From the NCBI GenBank assembly GCA_001247695.2, contig LGRX02033499.1, forward strand, positions 47,072-111,071: DNA of 64,000 nt, read 5' to 3'. Shown in pieces: positions 10,171 through 20,630 of this stretch. How positions within the stretch are numbered: position 1 is the stretch's first letter; every line of letters begins with the position of its first letter. This stretch comes from Cymbomonas tetramitiformis (lineage: Eukaryota; Chlorophyta; Pyramimonadophyceae; Pyramimonadales; Pyramimonadaceae). The translations under genes and the position numbers were made by a program. The notes below the pieces were generated by a model. That model did no database searches and was not told where the DNA came from. It was given only the letters and a program-made list of their open reading frames with translations.

Positions 10171-11657
10171 CGCAGCCGCCACAACAGCCGCAGCATCGAC
10201 CACAGCAGCCCCATCAGCTGGCGCCAGCCACCTCCGCGCTTCATGACTCAGGCGCGGATCTCTCATCGCTGCAGCACTTCATCAGCATCGGCGCCGCGGC
10301 CCTGCCGGACCCTCTGCAGGTACCCCTTGACAGCGGGGTTCAGCAGAACGTCTTGGGCGGTACCCAGCTCTTGGTGCGTCACCTTCCCGCGGTGGCGACA
10401 ACCTCAGAGACTCGCCGGCGTCGGCGTTCCCGAAGGGCATCTTCGGGCCCTGCGACACATGGCAAGCATCTTCCAGGCCCAAGCCACGCACCTGATCACT
10501 CTGACCCCGACTCCGGTACGGACATCAGCCGCACCAGCACGGGGACCAGAGGCAGCCGAAGCACGCAGGCACGGGCTGAGCGCAGGCGGAGGGCCGCCCA
10601 CAGGTCCGGCTCCGACTCGGACGCGAGCAGCCGAAGTGAACACATTCGCAGAGAAGTCCTGGCGGCAGTACAGGCCCTGGACATCTCCGCGGTGCTCTCG
10701 AGAGGACTCGCGCTGCCTGGTGCGACGGCATCGGCAGGAGCCTCCCCACCAGGCGACCCTCAGGGCAGCGCACAGGGCCTGACGGCGGACCATCTACACG
10801 AGGCAGACGCCGCCGCCAGCGTAACCCCTCCAGTGCCTCAGACCGCCGCTGAGACCGCTCCCGCCGAACCTCCCACTCAGGGCCGGCCAAATCCCCATAA
10901 CATGATGGTGGCCCGCCGGCGGCAGTCGATGGAGACGGTGGTGCACGGTGGTGGCAATCCCGACTCAGAGCCCAGAGACTCCAGTTCAAGCGACTCGCCA
11001 CCAGGCCCCCCTAGTGATCCACCTCAGGATCCCCCTGACGATCCCGCACCAGAGCCCTCCTACCCTCAGTACCCAGAGGTCAGAGCCCTCTTCGTCACCC
11101 ACGATGGTGGGTCATTGTGGGTGCACCAGTCAGCTGGGGTGCGAGGCGCGGCAACCGTCTCCCTACCATGGGACGAACGCCGCCGGGCTGGGGTGCAGGG
11201 CGACGCCATCTTGTTCAGGATCATGCACCTGCTGGGAGCGCCGCTGACTGCATATGCGCGCATGGGGGGCCGGCTACACCATGCACCCCTACCCCTTACC
11301 AACCCTCGTGTGGAGACCTGGGTCCTCATGGTCGACCGCGAGGTCATGGATATGGCAATGGGGGACCCAGCCGCGGCCAATGTGCGGTCTACCAGCATGG
11401 GGCAGCCAGTATGGGAGTGGATCCCTGCTACTGCGCGGGCGGGGAGTCGGAGATGCAGAACTTCGATCAGGACGGGCTCGCCGCGTGGTCGGAGGTCAGC
11501 AACTCCGATTGGTACCGGAGCATGAGCGTGGTGGCCGCACAACCATCCACACCCCTGCCCTTCCATACACCTCTCCCACTCCCCGCACCACCATCAGCCC
11601 CTACATTACCGCCCACTCCGACCGCAGTCCCCACAAACCCGGAAAAAAGGTTATCGA
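9687..11657 (+). CDS. Ty3 gag, N-terminal part (Gln-rich), frameshifted and cut by a foldback element
   Basis: Frame from ATG 9687 (an upstream in-frame ATG lies at 9645) runs to 11525. A one-base shift near 11440 moves the plausible product (ESEMQNFDQDGLAAW...) into another frame up to 11657. The N-terminus is Pro-rich with long polyglutamine tracts. The middle is Arg/Ser-rich and acidic. No standard capsid fold is recognisable in this half; the capsid-like helical part and zinc knuckle follow after the insertion at 14932-16435. The coding role is inferred from position between the leader and the rest of gag. Confidence 0.6.
10011..10172 (+). repeat. CAG/CAA trinucleotide repeat in gag
   Basis: Imperfect (CAG)n with CAA and TTACAG interruptions encodes polyglutamine in the gag frame and gives spurious Ser, Ala and Val tracts in other frames. 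Confidence 0.85.
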
Positions 11658-12210
11658 GGAATAGATAACTCCAAAATGGGGAATAGAAATTTCGATCTGT
11701 TTTTGGGGAATAGATTATATGTCACATGCCATCGAGCCATGCCATCTATCGTTTCGGTTTGTACTACTGTACAGTATGAACTATCACTCGGTACCCCGGA
11801 GGTTCCCCGGAGGAGGCGCAAGCGGTTCAGCGTGTGCAATATTTTGCGTCTGGCACACCCCCTTCTTCAAAACAATTTTTTGCATGTAGCATGAAGCATA
11901 ATTTTTTCCACCATTCGATTCTAAAGCGTTTGTATTCATTAGGTGAATACCTTTCGTTTGAGCTATCGATTGGCCCCATCCGCAACCGCATCAGCTTAGC
12001 CTTCGCGACTGCAAGCTAAGTTGGTGCGGTGTGAGATGGTTTCAACCACTTGCGGCTTTGCATAATAGGGGTTTTCGTGAGAATCTTCTCACGAAACTTG
12101 GCAGTGATATTGTTCATATCAATATCAGTGCACCCTCAAGAGCATATGGCAAGCCGTTGAGTATATTAAAGACGGCCGCGTGCTGGCATGATGCCTTTTG
12201 GGTTTGAAAC
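11658..12210 (+). repeat. Foldback left arm
   Basis: About 553 bp, inverted at 14381-14928. Contains short internal palindromes (for example CGTGAGAATCTTCTCACG around 12074). Confidence 0.88.
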
Positions 12211-13070
12211 CCAAACCCAAGCATGCCAAACAGCGAAGGGCTTCCCGTGAGTTCCAGCGCACGTAACTTTGCAAAATATATTGATAAGATGCATATATTT
12301 CACTTTTCTGAAGTGCAAGGTTTGCGATAGCTTGTGCGCGAAGTTAACATATCATTTCTTTGACCCAGATTTATGAGTTTGTATATCACGCTAAAATCTG
12401 TGTCAAAGAAATAGTAATACCATTTTGTGCACAGACTTTCTTAGACCTTGTGCTTCGAATATATCAAAGATAAATATCTTGGCAATATTTCTACGCAGTT
12501 ACGTGCGCTAGAACGCACGGGAAGCCCTTCGCTGTTTAGCATGTATTGGGTTTGGAAACATTCGAACCCAAGCCCAATAGATCTGCCAAAGAAATAAATT
12601 GATGGTTTTGCCAACAAGTTATCTCAAACCTTGTGCTTCTGAGAACTGAAAGATATGTGTCTTGTAAATATTTGTGCATAGTTTCGCGCGCTATAACGCA
12701 CGGGAATTGCTTTTCAGTTTGGCATGTATTGTGGTTGGGTAAACTCGAACACAAACCCAATAAATCTCCAAAGAAATAAATTGATGGCTTCGTGCACAAG
12801 GCTTTTGAGGCCTTGGGCCTTTGGCAACTAAAAGATATATATCTTAGTAATACTTTTGCAGAGTTACGGGCGCTGGAACTCACGGGAAGCCCTTTGCTGT
12901 TTGGCATGTTTGGGTTTGGGTTTGCATGTACCCAAACCCATGATGTGTAGCACGCGTTTTGCGCATAGCTTACATCAGAGGTTGTGCGTTTGAGGGTGCA
13001 CCAATATTGCTGTTAGCAATATTGGTGCCAAGTATCGTGCGCTAGAACGCACGAGAACCCCTCCGCTGTT
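12211..13070. repeat. Degenerate repeats inside the foldback
   Basis: Several copies, in both orientations, of a unit of roughly 170-200 bp. Each has a GCGCTAGAACGCACGGGAA-like block followed by a CCCTTCGCTGTTT block, a GGCATGT...GGGTTTGG block and an AAAGATATAT...TTTGC block. No gene. Confidence 0.6.
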
Positions 13071-13287
13071 TGAGTTTTGATGCGATGTGCATGAAAGTTA
13101 TAAGGGCCTCTCAGCTTAGCTCGCAGTCGCGACTGCAAACTGAGCTGATGCGGCCACGGCTCAGTCAAGAGCTCAAAAAACTCCTACCTAAGAGTCTAAA
13201 TGATATATCTTTGTGCATTACGAACGTTGGAAAATGTTTTCCCAATCGAATTTACTCGCAAACAGTGTGGGCAATCATACGTGCAGT

Positions 13288-13350
13288 GAAATATTCACGG
13301 CCGTGAATTTAATATTCACGGCCGTGAATTTAATATTCACGGCCGTGAAT
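13288..13350. repeat. Three tandem palindromes
   Basis: TATTCACGGCCGTGAATT occurs three times in a row. Each TTCACGGCCGTGAA core is self-complementary. Confidence 0.9.
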
Positions 13351-13450
13351 TCCAGATTCGGGAGGGCGTAAACCGTACGTTTATGTGAGAACTGAAGTCG
13401 GCTTGGTTGCAAAGACCTGTCTGGTATTTTCTCTAAGTATTTTCAGACGT

Positions 13451-13742
13451 TCCCAAAGTGACCAAAAACCGAACGATCGGCGATCGAACGGTTTTTGGTC
13501 ACTTTGGGAGTGAGATCGTGAGTTTAGGCTTGGTGACAACACGCGAAACAACACTGAGTATTTTCAGACGCGTTCCCAAAGTGACCAAAAACCGAACGAT
13601 TGGCGATCGAACGGTTTTTGGTCACTTCGGGAGTAAGATCGCGAGTTTAGGCTTGGTGACAACACTGAGTATTTTCAGACGCGTTCCCAAAGTGACCAAA
13701 AACCGTTCGATCGCCGATCGTTCGGTTTTTGGTCACTTTGGG
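13451..13742. repeat. Array of three long hairpins, one with its loop reversed
   Basis: Units at 13451-13509, about 13574-13632 and about 13684-13742. Each has an arm starting CCCAAAGTGACCAAAAACCG paired with its reverse complement, giving a stem of about 21 bp around a 17-base loop. Spacers share GAGTTTAGGCTTGGTGACAA-like sequence. The loop of the third unit is the reverse complement of the loop of the first. Confidence 0.88.
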
Positions 13743-14380
13743 AGTGAGATCGTGAGTTTCTAAGGCTTGGTGACAACACGCGAGACAACACTCAGTGTTT
13801 AAGTATTACCAGTGTTTAAGTATTACCGTCTGAAAATACTTCGAGAAAATACTCACTGTTTGATTTGTTAAATATGCAATTTTAACTAAAGGCGGAAGGC
13901 TTTCTCTCCGGGAGTGTGCCCCTGTCCAGCGAAATAAAGATCTCTAAGATTGTATACTAATCTGAGTCTTCAAAATATTATCACATATTCCTAGTTAGAA
14001 TGATAATGTGGGTACCCGTTTCGCAAAGAAGATGAAACCCCATAGCGCAACTATTGCGGGTTTCAAATTCCTTAAATTGATAAATTCCACCCGCTTCCGC
14101 CAAATGAACGCGTCATCCCACAACGAGATGTGTGGTTGACCGTTCAGTTTGTGCAATTTGTTTAGGGAAAACAACGCATACGAAATACTATTTTTGCTAA
14201 CGCTTCCCTCATCCGAAGGTTGCCCAGGCTCTCTTGCAAACGAGCGCGCGAATGAGGGAAGAAACGTTTAGCGGAAACGTGGACGCGGTTGACATCCGCG
14301 TTTCCGCTAGAGGTGAAATTGCACTGCCAAACGGTCAGTATGTGTTTATTATGCTTATATGATATGCGTGATATGTTCAT

Positions 14381-14928
14381 GTTTCAAACCCAAAAGGCAT
14401 CATGCCAGCACGCGGCCGTCTTTAATATACTCAACGGCTTGCCATATGCTCTTGAGGGTGCACTGATATTGATATGAACAATATCACTGCCAAGTTTCGT
14501 GAGAAGATTCTCACGAAAACCCCTATTATGCAAAGCCGCAAGTGGTTGAAACCATCTCACACCGCACCAACTTAGCTTGCAGTCGCGAAGGCTAAGCTGA
14601 TGCGGTTGCGGATGGGGCCAATCGATAGCTCAAACGAAAGGTATTCACCTAATGAATACAAACGCTTTAGAATCGAATGGTGGAAAAAATTATGCTTCAT
14701 GCTACATGCAAAAAATTGTTTTGAAGAAGGGGGTGTGCCGGACGCAAAATATTGCACACGCTGAACCGCTTGCGCCTCCTCCGGGGAACCTCCGGGGTAC
14801 CGAGTGATAGTTCATACTGTAGTACAAACCGAAACGATAGATGGCATGGCTCGATGGCATGTGACATATAATCTATTCCCCAAAAACAGATCGAAATTTC
14901 TATTCCCCATTTTGGAGTTATCTATTCC
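14381..14928 (-). repeat. Foldback right arm
   Basis: Reverse complement of the left arm with very few differences. Confidence 0.88.
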
Positions 14929-14931
14929 CGA

Positions 14932-16435
14932 ATCATTATGCTACCCACAAACCCCGCGCCTGCGCCTCCGCCCGCGCATGCCCCGGGACCACCACCTCCT
15001 GCCCGTTTTCCCCATTCCGCCGCCGCAAACCCCGTTCACTCTGCCGCTGCCGCGAACCCCGTTCACTCTGCCGCCGCTGCGAACCCCGTGCTCTCTATCT
15101 CCCAGCGCCACCCCCTTTGTTCCAGGCATCGTCCGTCTGCCGCAGGGCACTAACCTGCGAGCATCTCCAGACGAGGTTCGCCTGGAGCACAAGACCAAAG
15201 AGATAGTGCTAAAGCTGGTCAAGAGCGTCACCAGGTTCCCCCGCTCCGCGTCCGACACAAAATCGGCCGACAAGGAGGGCCTCCTGACGCAGTTGGAGCA
15301 CTACTCCCACATGGTGCGGAAGGTATTCCAGGAGGCCATCGTGATCGAAGCACTGACCACTCCCAGTTGTACGCCATCGGTATCAGAGTACCAGGCGAGT
15401 GTGTCAAGCCTTCTTTGGAGCTTCAAGGAGTACACTCTTCAAGACCAGCAGAGAAAGTTCTTGGAGCGCGCGGCGGGGACCTTTGGGTCCGAGCAAGCTT
15501 GGCACCAACGCTACGGGGAGCTGGACGTGTTCTTCAGCGATCTGGCGGTGTGCTCTCTGACGCAGGCCTACCTGGAGAACGCACACGGCGAGGCCATTGC
15601 CCTGAAGCAGGCGGTGAACGAGACCGCGGCGGAGTATTTCTCGCGACTGGAGACCCGCATGGCCTCCGTCAACTTCCTGGCCGGCAGAGTCCCCAATTGC
15701 GTGGAGATGACCAACCTGTCGATGCTCTCTACGTACCGCCGGGGGCTGAAATATGCACCCAAGGTGATGCGGCGCCTGAGAGCCATCCACTTGGATGTCT
15801 CCAAACCAGAAGAGTGGGAGAGGAAGGCCGTCGCTGACGACATCCCAGGCACCCACAACGCCTTGTTGAAGATTCGGGAAGTTGCTGAGGAGGTGGAGAG
15901 TGACATTGACACGGAGGCGGCTCAGAGGCGCTCTCAAGACCGTCCTCCCCGTGCTGTTTCCTTCGCTAACCCACCACCTCGCACCCCCTTCTACAGGCGT
16001 ACCCCCTCTTCGAGCCGCCCGGCTCTTGCCATGCTGGAGAACGGGCCTGCCACCACCGTCGCCGCGGCAGTGACCCCCTTGCCACCACCACCTGGCCTCT
16101 CCCGCCCCGACGCTCCGAAAGTCCGCCGGTGCTTCGCCTGCGGCTCTGCGGAGCACATCGTCCGTAACTGTACGGACGAGGCTAAACTCAAGGAGTGGAG
16201 GGCCAATGCACCCGCTCGACTGGCGAACTCCCCTGGGTGTGTAGCCGCCGTCGTTTGGGCCATCGAGCAGCAGGAGGACATCTCCTCGGTGGATGGCGTC
16301 CCAGAGGAGTTCTCCGAGGAGGTCTTGGCTCTTGCTACCTGTGAGGACGAGCAGAGCTATCAGACCCTGGCGGCCCTTGCGGGCATCGAGCTTGTGGAGG
16401 GTGACGGCCTTCCCCCGGTGGAGAGCGATGAATGA
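14932..16435 (+). CDS. Ty3 gag, capsid-like part and zinc knuckle, ending in TGA
   Basis: Continuation of gag after the foldback. A Pro-rich linker is followed by a helical capsid-like region (blocks LTQLEHYSHMVRKVFQEAI, YTLQDQQRKFLERAAGTFG, AVNETAAEYFSRLETRM). A classic CCHC zinc knuckle CFACGSAEHIVRNC (C-x2-C-x4-H-x4-C, nt 16130-16171) then points to nucleic-acid binding in the nucleocapsid. The frame ends at TGA 16433-16435. After the TGA the same frame stays open to 16515 and, once the 9.5-kb insertion and one TGGA are removed, continues into pol. Homology of the capsid part to a named family was not testable by eye. Confidence 0.85.
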
Positions 16436-16976
16436 CTGGCCGGCGGCCAGCCCCAGACCCTGCCCTTCGAGGAAGTGAGGTCTTGCCCTGATGATCAGAC
16501 CCTCTCCGCCCTGGATGGCTATTACCCGGAAGTACTGGTAATAGTACTTTCGACGCCGAAAGTACTGTCACAAGTACTTTCACGGCATAATTTTTTTCGG
16601 GGTCTTCCCATTATTGGGGGGGGCTGCCAATCATATCCCAGTCCCCTAAGGACCTAAACTGAGTTGTCTTATGCCCCATTGGTCGGCTTTCCACTTGTAG
16701 CCTTCTCAATGGATGCTAGAAGCCAAGGGGGTAGCATTTTTTGTTACATTCCATTGTTTTGTAGTTGCAAAGATAGTGCCCTCTCCTTTTGAATTTTTTG
16801 AAAGCACGCATTGGCCGATGAACAAGCTGGCGATCACTCAAATCATAACTATATATCGCATCTAATCATGTATGTGACAATAAATCTGATGACATGATGG
16901 CATGTATGATAAGTTGCGGGTCAAACCCAGCCCTACAAGTGTGTTTAAACTAAGGGATCTTATGGTAGGATAGGGT

Positions 16977-17985
16977 ACACAAGTAGCATGCCGTGGATTC
17001 TCCCAACGGGCACCCTTGTACCGAGTATCGCTCGGAGATGATTTGTAACGATGTTGTGGACTATGAGACCCATTTTTGGGACCCCGATCGATGTCTAAGG
17101 TGCATATTTGAGTTTTGAAGAGAGTTCAGAGCCTAGCAGACAGCGTACCAGTACGCATACACAAGTAGCATGCCGTGGATTCTCCCAACGGGAACCCTTG
17201 TACCGAGTATCGCTCGGAGATGATTTGTAACGATGTTGTGGACTATGAGACCCATTTTTGGGACCCCGATCGATGTCTAAGGTGCATATTTGAGTTTCGA
17301 AGAGAGTTCAGAGCCTAGCAGACAACGTACCATTACGCATACACAAGTAGCATGCCGTGGATTCTCCCAACGGGCACCCTTGTACCGAGTATCGCTCGGA
17401 GATGATTTGTAACGATGTTGTGGACTATGAGACCCATTTTTGGGACCCCGATCGATGTCTAAGGTGCATATTTGAGTTTTGAAGAGAGTTCAGAAGCCTA
17501 CAGACAGCGTACCAGTACGCATACACAAGTAGCATGCCGTGGATTCTCCCAACGGGAACCCTTGTACCGAGTATCGCTCGGAGATGATTTGTAACGATGT
17601 TGTGGACTATGAGACCCATTTTTGGGACCCCGATCGATGTCTAAGGTGCATATTTGAGTTTCGAAGAGAGTTCAGAGCCTAGCAGACAGCGTACCAGTAC
17701 GCATACACAAGTAGCATGCCGTGGATTCTCCCAACGGGCACCCTTGTACCGAGTATCGCTCGGAGATGATTTGTAACGATGTTGTGGACTATGAGACCCA
17801 TTTTTGGGACCCCGATCGATGTCTAAGGTGCATATTTGAGTTTTGAAGAGAGTTCAGAGCCTACAGACAGCGTACCAGTACGCATACACAAGTAGCATGC
17901 CGTGGATTCTCCCAACGGGCACCCTTGTACCGAGTATCGCTCGGAGATGATTTGTAACGATGTTGTGGACTACGAGACCCATTTT
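16977..17985. repeat. 182-bp tandem satellite, about 5.5 copies
   Basis: The block ACAAGTAGCATGCCGTGGA recurs near 16979, 17161, 17343, 17525, 17707 and 17888, so the period is 182 bp (181 once). Copies differ at very few bases. No conserved ORF. Confidence 0.92.
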
Positions 17986-18779
17986 TGGACCTTGATCGAA
18001 ACACCATAGCAAGACCCTACTTTTATGTTATCTTACCAGAGTAACCACTGAGTGTGTAATATGTTAGGAATGTGCGCTGCTATCATTCTGAGTGGGAATA
18101 TAGTGGCCTCTACGTGTTCACATTGAAGTTTAAGAAAGTCGGAAATTAAAAAATCGTGCAGTTGGAGTAATTAGGCTCCAAAATTAATTTTCCTGAAATT
18201 AAATGTGGCAGTGTGTCTGGAAATCTATTGTTTAATAGTAGGGTTGATTCAAATCGGTTCGGCAAGCGGTGTAATACTAGTACGGTCATGCATTAATGTT
18301 AAGATCGATATATTTGATATATACATCACTTTATAACTCGCATGGATCGCAATATCGAGGCAGTTATGGCAATTTGGGTTTGGGTTTGAATGTGGCCAAA
18401 ATGGCATTATTGTGGAGTATGTGACCAGCATTCCGCTTGGGAGGAATGCCATAAATTGTGCAAGCTAAACATGGATCAAACCCCTCAACTCAAAGGACAC
18501 TCATCTATGGCAGTATATCGAATTTTAGAAATGTTAACGAGCTCTATACATTCACATATGCGGTCACCATGCATTGCCCCTGGCCCATATTTTTCCTAAA
18601 TTCACCTAAATTTTTTTTTGAAATTTTTCCGGGAAGCACCTATATTTTCCCTCCCATTTTGAGAAGGCACCTATATTTTTCCTAAATTTCTTTTGCTTTA
18701 AAATGAGCATGCGGGCCCCAAACACTCCCAAATTGAGCCGAAAATCTTTCGTGCGCGGAGGTGCGGAGGTGCGGACGCA
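17986..18779. other. AT-rich spacer, no gene
   Basis: Unique-looking AT-rich sequence. Around 18600-18690 two CACCTATATTTT blocks occur that also appear near 25365 and 25445 in the same orientation, perhaps marking an element edge. Minus-strand frames here come from the downstream repeat. Confidence 0.4.
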
Positions 18780-19180
18780 CGGAAAGAAACGCGGTGAGAT
18801 GTAATAACGCGGTGCGATGTAATAACGCGGTGGGATGTAATAACGCGGTGAGATGGAATAACGCGGTGGGATGTAATATTGGGGCGAGATGGAATAACGC
18901 GGTGGGATGTAATATATTGGGGCGAGATGGAATAACGCGGGGGATGTAATATTGGGGCGAGATGGAATAACGCGGTGGGATGTAATAACGCGGTGAGATG
19001 GAATAACGCGGTGGGATGTAATAACGCGGTGAGATGGAATATGATAAGTGATAAGTGAGCGGTGAAACCAAGAGAAAAGGGAAAAGAGAAAAGAAAGGGG
19101 GAAAAAGAAAAAAGAAAAGGGAAAAGGGAAAAAAAGAAAGAGAAAAAGGAGGAGAAAAAAACAGAGGGGGCGAGGGGGGG
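18780..19180. repeat. 18-bp minisatellite followed by a purine tract
   Basis: 18780-19045: about 14 units of the type ATAACGCGGTGGGATGTA with variants. 19060-19180: almost pure A/G. All long frames on both strands here are repeat-derived (Tyr/Ile/Pro or Lys/Glu runs). The following 19181-19577 is AT-rich with GGATATA/TATATCC repeats and no gene. Confidence 0.85.
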
Positions 19181-19577
19181 AGGGCGTAAGTACGGAGTGT
19201 GCGTAGCTTGCGGAGCCCACGTAGTCGACCCCCCTCTGCCGGGAGGCAACGCTCCGCGAAAATCGGTTTCCTAAAACCCAATATCCTACTAATAGAAAAT
19301 ATATCCGCAGGGTTTATGTCATATCCACCGGATATACAGTATGCTATTAACAGGATATATGATATCGACCGGATATACGATATTAATATGATATATGATA
19401 TGGACGTGTCACCATGTTATCACCTTCACTACATGATCGATCAGTGTGCAAACTGTACAACAAATAAGAAATAACACATAAGAAACAGTAAACAGTAATT
19501 AAGAAACAGTAAGCAGTAATAAGAACTAGTAAACAAGATATACACTTTCAATTCAACGAATTGGGGTTTTCATTATA

Positions 19578-20630
19578 TTACAGCACCCGCTTATTATACC
19601 GAAGCATAAGTGCACTTTGCAGATAGTCTGCCAAGGTGCTGTCCTGGTTCTCTCCGAACATATTTTTCAGCAAAGAGAAAACCCGTTCACATGCACACGA
19701 GTTGGGAGACAGTGAAAAAACTATTCTGGCTGCTTGCCCCCACTTTGGGAGCTTCCCTGCATGCTTCCTCCACCATCCTAACACAGCATCTGTGAAAGCC
19801 GCCACGTCGTTGTTGTCACAACTGAAACCTGCTGCTGCCGCCATGTATTCTGGCAGCTCACCTTCCAGTTCAGCCACCAGTTTGCCACCAGCATGACGTG
19901 CAAGTGGAACAATGGCTGCCAACCTCTGGACCCAGCAGGCATCAACAGCATTCTCCGCAACGAATGACGGGTCAAACAGTTGTGCTACCTCACACACAAG
20001 GTATGCATGCGTGCAATCGTATGATCTATCGCACTGTCCTGTCAACCGCTTCTCGAGATATTGGTAGGCACCCTGTAGCTCTGCGATGGCCCACTGTCGA
20101 AGCTCCTGTCTCGAAACGTTCATCAGCGGTTTCAGCTCAGCAGCCGTCATGGTCTCTGAGTCCCCATCGTCATATGTTATGTGATACACATACTCTGCGG
20201 GGTCTTCCTTATCGATGCTCGATACTCGGCCGGTGAAGGTCCCATAGCCAGGGAACTCTTTCCTAATCGCACAACCCACCTTCAACTCTTGGGCGCGGCG
20301 GATGACCGCATCCACGTTTGGCAACAAGCCCCTGTTCTCAATGTCGTCCACCAAGGCACGCCCATACTTGCGTAGGCTTTCAACACGCCTGTACACAAGC
20401 AATATCTCCAACCGGTCCCCTTCCAGGGCGTGCCAACAGATTTGTCAACCCATCATACCCTGCTGCAAAAGACACCTCCAACCGCAAGGGGTCCGCCTGA
20501 TAAATATCCAGCATCTTGCGTGTGGTGGCATCCCCAACGCCCTCATCTAGTAACCGTTGCAGCAAGACAGGGACGCTGTCGAAGTTCAACGCGATCTCGT
20601 TCTCAACCTCCTGTCTACTCCACCACCTTA
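19578..20630 (-). pseudogene. hAT transposase, C-terminal part with dimerisation region and Tudor-like insert
   Basis: In frame with the N-terminal part at 23974-25250 once the piggyBac-like element is removed: the junction reads GFSNI then RWWSRQEV, the usual hAT motif. A frameshift near 20420 splits the frame. The 277-codon C-terminal segment has a small beta-rich stretch FTGRVSSIDKEDPAEYVYHI followed by YDDGDSE, typical of Tudor/chromatin-reader-like domains in transposases. It then has the hATC dimerisation region (WGQAARIVFSLSPNSCACER followed by VFSLL) with the catalytic-region ERxFS glutamate. Ends at TAA 19578. hAT transposases cut and paste DNA in the nucleus. Inactive as it stands. 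Confidence 0.82.

Larger units (their letters stand above)
11658..14928. mobile_element. Foldback element with about 550-bp inverted arms
   Basis: Left arm 11658-12210 and right arm 14381-14928 are near-perfect inverted copies, starting GGAATAGATAACTCC at each outer end. CGA lies on both sides (11655-11657 and 14929-14931) as a possible 3-bp target duplication. The same 61-codon frame appears in both arms but is an arm repeat with no known domain. No transposase is seen. The interior is built almost entirely of tandem and inverted repeats. It interrupts the Ty3 gag. Confidence 0.85.

Noticed and set aside
9730..10782. Ser- and Ala-rich ORFs overlapping the polyglutamine region on both strands
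   Set aside because: Shadows of the CAG repeat; only the Gln frame fits gag.
11834..12019. A 61-codon ORF identical at 14572-14757
   Set aside because: Part of the foldback arms; duplicated by the inverted repeat, no domain.
13451..13742. CRISPR-like repeat-spacer array
   Set aside because: Units are self-complementary hairpins with repeated, not unique, spacers in a eukaryotic transposon.
16977..17985. Tandem gene or rRNA spacer array
   Set aside because: No conserved frame and no rRNA-like sequence; a plain 182-bp satellite.
18606..19281. Long minus-strand frames rich in Tyr, Ile, Pro and Phe
   Set aside because: Generated by the 18-bp minisatellite and the purine tract, with repeats out of any plausible protein pattern.
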